Positions 60,390 through 64,000 of a stretch of DNA of 64,000 bases are shown here, piece after piece. This DNA is from Candidatus Thiodictyon syntrophicum. Its GTDB lineage: Bacteria > Pseudomonadota > Gammaproteobacteria > Chromatiales > Chromatiaceae. Position 1 is the stretch's first letter. Each line of letters starts with the position of its first letter. Made by a program: the position numbers and the translations under genes. The notes below the pieces were generated by a model. That model did not search any database and was not told the origin of the DNA. It saw only the letters and a list, made by a program, of their open reading frames with translations. The stretch covers positions 2,195,501 through 2,259,500 of the forward strand of contig NZ_CP020370.1 in NCBI RefSeq assembly GCF_002813775.1, written 5' to 3'.

Positions 60390-60738
60390 TCACGGGACAG
60401 CGTCGGGGTCGATCCCCAGCGCCCGCAACCGTTGCGCGAGTTGCTCGGCGCGCATACGCTCCTGCTCGGTCGCGCGGATCGCCTGCTGGGCGCGGTCCTC
60501 GGCCTGAGTGGCGCGCTCCTCGGCCTGCCGGGCCCGTTGCGCCAGTTCGACCGGGCTGCGGAAGGGATTGCCCGCCGGGTCGAAGATCTCCAGGGTGTGC
60601 GGGCGCAGCGCGAAGCGGATACCCAGGCGCGGGCTGGTCCAGCCGTTGAGATGCGCGATCGGTGCCAGGCGCTCGCCCTGACGCAGCCACAGGTTCAGGC
60701 GGTTGCGCTCGGGGTCGTAGAGATAATATTCCTCCACC
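60390..60738 (-). pseudogene. Uma2-family protein, 3' part, cut off by IS66-type element
   Basis: The frame reads VEEYYLYDPERNRLNLWLRQ and continues to a coiled-coil end (AQRARQAEERATQAEDRAQQ), the C-terminal half of a Uma2 (DUF820) protein with its usual helical tail. Its N-terminal half is at 63576-63951. Joining both across one copy of the 8-bp duplication restores FYDTYGVEEYYLYDP in frame and a protein of about 238 residues. Confidence 0.88.
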
Positions 60739-60978
60739 GTGTCCTTCCGGCAAGGCTGCATGAATGCCGAGCGCGGTTCCGGTAGCGTGGGAGCCCCGCG
60801 TCATTGGCGAACCCAAGGCCCGCCGTTGTCGCTGTTGGCGGAGCGGGCGAGCCGCCAGTAGCAAGCTGGGATGACGTCTGCCTGCCCGTGCGCGCCCACG
60901 CCCCAGCGCGGTGACGGGTCGGGACCTTGGGCGGTGTGGGGAGGAGGCCCGCACGGGCGGCACGGGGCCGCCGCGGGA

Positions 60979-62721
60979 TCAGTCCGGCGCGGGTTCGGCG
61001 GCCAGGCGCGCCAGCGCCGTGGTGTAATTCCAGGGCATCCAGGCCGGCGGGTCGAGTGCCACCGCGGCGGGATGGCGCTGCAGCGCGACCAGGTAATCAA
61101 ACGGCGCCACTTGGTGCAGTTCCGCGGTATGGATCAGACTCATGAACAGATCGCCGACCTTGGCGCCGTTCAAGGTGCGATAAAACAGCGAATTGTTGCG
61201 ATGCAGGATGGCCTTCTTGAGCGCCCGCTCGCAGATGTTGTTGCTCAGCGGGGCGCCGGGTACGCGCAGAAACAGGGTCATTTTTTGCCAATGATTCTGC
61301 ATGTAGCGGATCGCCTGACCGAGCCCCGAGTTGGGCTCCACGGCGTGCGTCTCCAACTGCGTGGCCATCCAGTCGTGGAGCGCCTGCATCCGCGGGCCGC
61401 TTTCCTGTTGGTGCAGGAGTAAGCGCGCGTGCGGGTCGAGTCCCTGGTGCTGGGCCTGGTGGTCAGTGTGGAACACGGGACGCAGGGTTTCCAGCACGAA
61501 GGCGACCTCGTCGGGAAAGGCGTCATGGACCTCGACGAACTTGCGGCGCCCATGGGGAATACAGGACGCGGCCTGCGTGGGATGATCCCCCGGGGTGTTG
61601 CGCGCCAGGGCGTCGGACATCTGGATCGGGGGCACGGGGTCGTGGCGCCGGTTGAGGACCTCGGCGAGGTGCTCCCCGGCATGACAAGGTCCGGTTTTGA
61701 ACAGGGCGATCGGGCCATTGACGGTCTCGGCGACGACGCCGCTGGTGAACACCCCGGTGCGCTCGGCGTTAGCTCCCGGGGGCAGCGCCTCGGCCCGCGC
61801 CTCGGCGGTGAATTTCAGGATGCGCATGGTGGTGTCGTCGTTATAGAGCACCGTGCCCTGCGCCGCCTGCTGGGCCAGCTCCTCCACCGCGGGGGCGAGG
61901 CACGGCGCGGCCGCCGCGACCACATCCCATTGGGTAGTGGCCGGCAGGGGGATGGCCAGCGCCTGCTCCAGGCGTTGGATGCGATGAAACGGCAGCCCGC
62001 AGCCGTATTTCAGCAAGGCGATCATGGCGGCGGCGGTCGCGTCGTATTTCGCCGCGCCCACGCCCGCGGGGGGGTCGGCCGTAAACACCGTGCCGCACAG
62101 CCCACAGCGCAGCCGCTCCAGGGTGTAGACCTGCGCCTGCAGGGGCGCCACGCCGGTGACGCGCACCAGGACGGCGGGCTCCTGGCGTTGGACATAGACC
62201 CGGCCGGTGCAACCGGGCTCGGGACAGGGGTCGCCCTGCTTCAAGGTGGCGTGGGCAACCGGGATGCGCGGGGCGCGGGGATACTTGTCGGCCCCGTTGC
62301 GGCCGTGGCCAGTGCGTGTCTTTTGGTGGGGCGGCAGCGTGGCATCGCCGTCGCTGGCGCCCGGCGCCGCCGGGTCGGCGTCGGCCGGCGGCGCCGGGGC
62401 ATCGCGCGGCGCTGGCTGGTCCTTGCCCAGGACCGTGTCCGTGGTCTCGGTGCGGGGTCCGAAAATCAGCCGACGCACCCGCTCCAGGGTGGTGGTCGTG
62501 GTCTCCAGTTCCTCGGTCAGGCGCGCCAAGGTGTCGACCGCCGCCTTGAGGGTGGCGTGGTCATCCACCGGCAGCGCTTGGGTACGGGTGCGCTCGACAA
62601 TGGCATCGAGTCGCGCGATGGGGACCGACACCCGCGGGGTGCGCGGGTTCTTACGCCAGCTCATGCCGCGACTGGCCGGTGGTGCAGGAGCGTCGTGTTC
62701 ATACACGGCGTTATACCGCAT
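60979..62721 (-). CDS. tnpC: IS66 family transposase (TnpC)
   Basis: The 580-residue transposase has an N-terminal leucine-zipper-like segment (LKAAVDTLARLTEELETTTT), a zinc-finger region (CPEPGCTG, CGLCGTVF) and the DDE catalytic core with LYNDDTTMRIL, IPHGRRKFVEV and LSNNICERALKKAILHRNNS. The length is slightly above the usual 510-550. The start at 62721 is 14 bp from the tnpB stop. Confidence 0.93.
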   Translation of the reverse strand: MRYNAVYEHDAPAPPASRGMSWRKNPRTPRVSVPIARLDAIVERTRTQALPVDDHATLKAAVDTLARLTEELETTTTTLERVRRLIFGPRTETTDTVLGKDQPAPRDAPAPPADADPAAPGASDGDATLPPHQKTRTGHGRNGADKYPRAPRIPVAHATLKQGDPCPEPGCTGRVYVQRQEPAVLVRVTGVAPLQAQVYTLERLRCGLCGTVFTADPPAGVGAAKYDATAAAMIALLKYGCGLPFHRIQRLEQALAIPLPATTQWDVVAAAAPCLAPAVEELAQQAAQGTVLYNDDTTMRILKFTAEARAEALPPGANAERTGVFTSGVVAETVNGPIALFKTGPCHAGEHLAEVLNRRHDPVPPIQMSDALARNTPGDHPTQAASCIPHGRRKFVEVHDAFPDEVAFVLETLRPVFHTDHQAQHQGLDPHARLLLHQQESGPRMQALHDWMATQLETHAVEPNSGLGQAIRYMQNHWQKMTLFLRVPGAPLSNNICERALKKAILHRNNSLFYRTLNGAKVGDLFMSLIHTAELHQVAPFDYLVALQRHPAAVALDPPAWMPWNYTTALARLAAEPAPD

Positions 62722-62735
62722 CGTACACCGCCACG

Positions 62736-63092
62736 TCACGCCCCCGGCGTCAACGCCCGCCACACCGGCGCCCCCGCCGCGGCGCGCCAATCCCCACCGG
62801 CGAGCAATACCGCCAGTTCCTGGGGGGCCAGCACCTGCCCCGGCGGGCCGCTCGGCCAGTGCCGAAAGCGGCCTTCGGACAGGCGCTTCTGACACAGCCA
62901 GAAACCCTGGCCGTCGTAGACCAGGAGCTTGATCGCGGTACCGCGGCGGTTGCGGAAGACGAAGAGTGCTCCACTCATGGGCTCGTCCGCCAACACCTGG
63001 CGCACCCGCCGGGCAAGACCATCAATGCCTTGGCGAAAGTCCGCCGGGTCCGTCGCGACCAAGACCCGCAACTGCGGGGTCAGGGCAAGCAC
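62736..63092 (-). CDS. tnpB: IS66 family accessory protein TnpB
   Basis: The 118-residue protein has the IS66 Orf2 signature: VLVATDPADFRQGIDGLARR, GALFVFRNRRGTAIKLLVYD and GFWLCQKRLSEGRFRHWP. It starts with a GTG at 63092 and overlaps tnpA by 13 bp, which suggests coupled translation. Its role in transposition is unresolved. Confidence 0.92.
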   Translation of the reverse strand: MLALTPQLRVLVATDPADFRQGIDGLARRVRQVLADEPMSGALFVFRNRRGTAIKLLVYDGQGFWLCQKRLSEGRFRHWPSGPPGQVLAPQELAVLLAGGDWRAAAGAPVWRALTPGA

Positions 63093-63490
63093 GGCGCCGC
63101 CTCCCACAGGCGACACGCCACCGTCGCGACCTCGCCGGTCGCCGCCCCGGTCCACTCGATGCGCAACGAACGACCACGGGCGTCGGACAGGGTCAGCACG
63201 CAGCCCGGCCCCGACGGTGGTAAGCCCAGCATCATTTCCACAAAGGCCGGCGGCGCCGTGGTGGGCACCGGCAGGGGCGCTGTCCGCGCCGTCAGCCGCC
63301 GCTTCAAACCGGCGTAGTCCAGTCGCAGCGTCGTGGCGACCTTGCTTACCCCATGGCGGGCGGCCAGTTCAACCGCCCGCGACCACAGTTCCGCGGGAAT
63401 GCGCGCGCCCTGGGACGTGGTGTTGCGCCAGTGGGCAAAGGCCGCGGCCGTCTGTGCCAGATCGGCCGCGGCGGCAAGTGACAGTGACAT
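63080..63490 (-). CDS. tnpA: IS66 family accessory protein TnpA
   Basis: The 136-residue protein has a helix-turn-helix-like first half (PAELWSRAVELAARHGVSKV, TLRLDYAGLKRRL) and a short C-terminal beta segment, the layout of IS66 OrfA proteins that probably bind the element ends. It begins 86 bp from the right terminal repeat. Confidence 0.82.
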   Translation of the reverse strand: MSLSLAAAADLAQTAAAFAHWRNTTSQGARIPAELWSRAVELAARHGVSKVATTLRLDYAGLKRRLTARTAPLPVPTTAPPAFVEMMLGLPPSGPGCVLTLSDARGRSLRIEWTGAATGEVATVACRLWEAAPCLP

Positions 63491-63575
63491 CGTGGAGCCT
63501 CCGGATCACCAAAAACGGGGCTCCTACGCTACCGGGCTAGGGACGGGATTTCATGCAGCCTTACCGGAAGGACAC

Positions 63576-63951
63576 CCTCCACCCCATAGGTATCGTAGAA
63601 CTCCAACTGGTCGCGGAGATCCTTGGCGCTGTTGGACGGCGACAGGACCTCGAAGACGACCTGGGGGGCGATGCCGTCCTCCTCCCACTGGCGATAAGAC
63701 CGGCGGGGGCCCTTGGGCCGGCCGAAGGCGACCATGGCGTCCGGGGCCATGGGGCCGATGATGTGCCGGTCCGGCACCGGGTACCAGAAGAGGTCACCGG
63801 CGACGAAGACGTCCGGGCGGTCGGCGAACAGGATCTCCAGGTTCTCCTTGATCTTGACGATCCAGTCGAATTGCAGGGTATTGTCCGCCATCGGCGCTCC
63901 GTCACTCTCGGGGTAGGGGTCGGCGGGATCGATGCGCAACAAGGGGTTCAT
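63576..63951 (-). pseudogene. Uma2-family protein, 5' part, cut by IS66-type element
   Basis: This half starts MNPLLRIDPADPYPESDGAP and carries the Uma2 (DUF820) nuclease-fold motifs, VFVAGDLFWYPV, GPMAPDAMVAFG and PQVVFEVLSPSN with the D and E-x-L/V strand, up to FYDTYGVEG, where the insertion begins. Without the insertion it continues into the fragment at 60390-60738. The native gene would be a PD-(D/E)XK-like protein of unknown role, common in cyanobacteria and purple sulfur bacteria. Confidence 0.9.
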
Positions 63952-64000
63952 AACGCTTGCTCCAGGCCGCCGCGGCGGCCCCTGGGACCGTCGGGCCTGC

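Larger units (their letters stand above)
60739..63575. mobile_element. Complete IS66-type insertion sequence
   Basis: The 2837-bp element has 26-bp terminal inverted repeats starting GTGTCCTTCCGG with one mismatch, and carries tnpA, tnpB and tnpC on the minus strand. It is flanked by the direct repeat CCTCCACC (60731-60738 and 63576-63583), the 8-bp duplication typical of IS66. It splits a Uma2-family gene. All three frames are intact and the ends nearly identical, so insertion looks recent and the element may still be active. Confidence 0.95.

Overview
The window is high-GC DNA whose gene order (rimP-nusA-infB-rbfA-truB-rpsO-pnp, and nagZ-hpt with a methylthioinosine phosphorylase nearby) is gammaproteobacterial. 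A bidirectional Hox NiFe-hydrogenase operon, a DsrC-type protein and several families of long dispersed palindromes suggest a purple sulfur bacterium (Chromatiaceae). That assignment is inference; no rRNA gene or photosynthesis gene is present.

Layout. 1-3.7 kb: the 3' part of a Ycf46-like AAA+ ATPase, a cyclic-nucleotide-binding protein, wrecked toxin-antitoxin genes and an AT-richer DUF262/DUF1524 (GmrSD-type) gene. 4-13.2 kb, minus strand: the translation and RNA-decay operon, with G-rich heptad repeats between truB and rpsO and a terminator-like hairpin in the rimP leader. 13.5-25 kb: a DUF1703-type ATPase/nuclease, an SprT-like metalloprotein, purine salvage (mtiP, hpt), hemerythrin, nagZ, ftsH, DUF1415 and a 4Fe-4S protein, separated by MITE-like palindromes.

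24.9-35 kb is the most interesting region. A REP-associated tyrosine transposase and a REP array precede an operon of a trypsin-co-occurring protein, a trypsin-like protease, a MoxR-like AAA+ ATPase and a 940-residue vWA-like/FGE-sulfatase protein. An HRDC accessory protein, a reverse transcriptase, a 126-bp template repeat and a second FGE-sulfatase gene follow. The template (33585-33710) differs from both gene 3' ends (31332-31457 and 34725-34850) only at template adenines: 13 and 14 changes. This is a diversity-generating retroelement. It diversifies the presumed sensor module of a protease/ATPase conflict-type system, plus a second stand-alone receptor-like protein.

35-50 kb: a fructosamine kinase-like protein, sixA, a Kunitz/BPTI-type lipoprotein (rare in bacteria), a methyltransferase, a low-molecular-weight phosphatase, a DsrC variant and a DUF255 thioredoxin-fold protein. 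The hox operon follows (hoxE, F, U, Y, orf, H, W), with a coiled-coil gene and a DUF29 gene lodged between hoxF and hoxU. Two small lipoproteins close this part.

50-64 kb: a frameshifted AT-richer NACHT NTPase, a vapBC pair, an L,D-transpeptidase, an RlmI-like methyltransferase, an MltD-like transglycosylase with Lys/Ala repeats, maf, a secreted protein with 14-residue repeats, and a Uma2-family gene cut by a complete IS66-type element (60739-63575) with an 8-bp target duplication. Mobile or defence-type genes sit at 2-3.7, 25-35, 50.4-53.5 and 60.4-64 kb; the rest is ordinary housekeeping.
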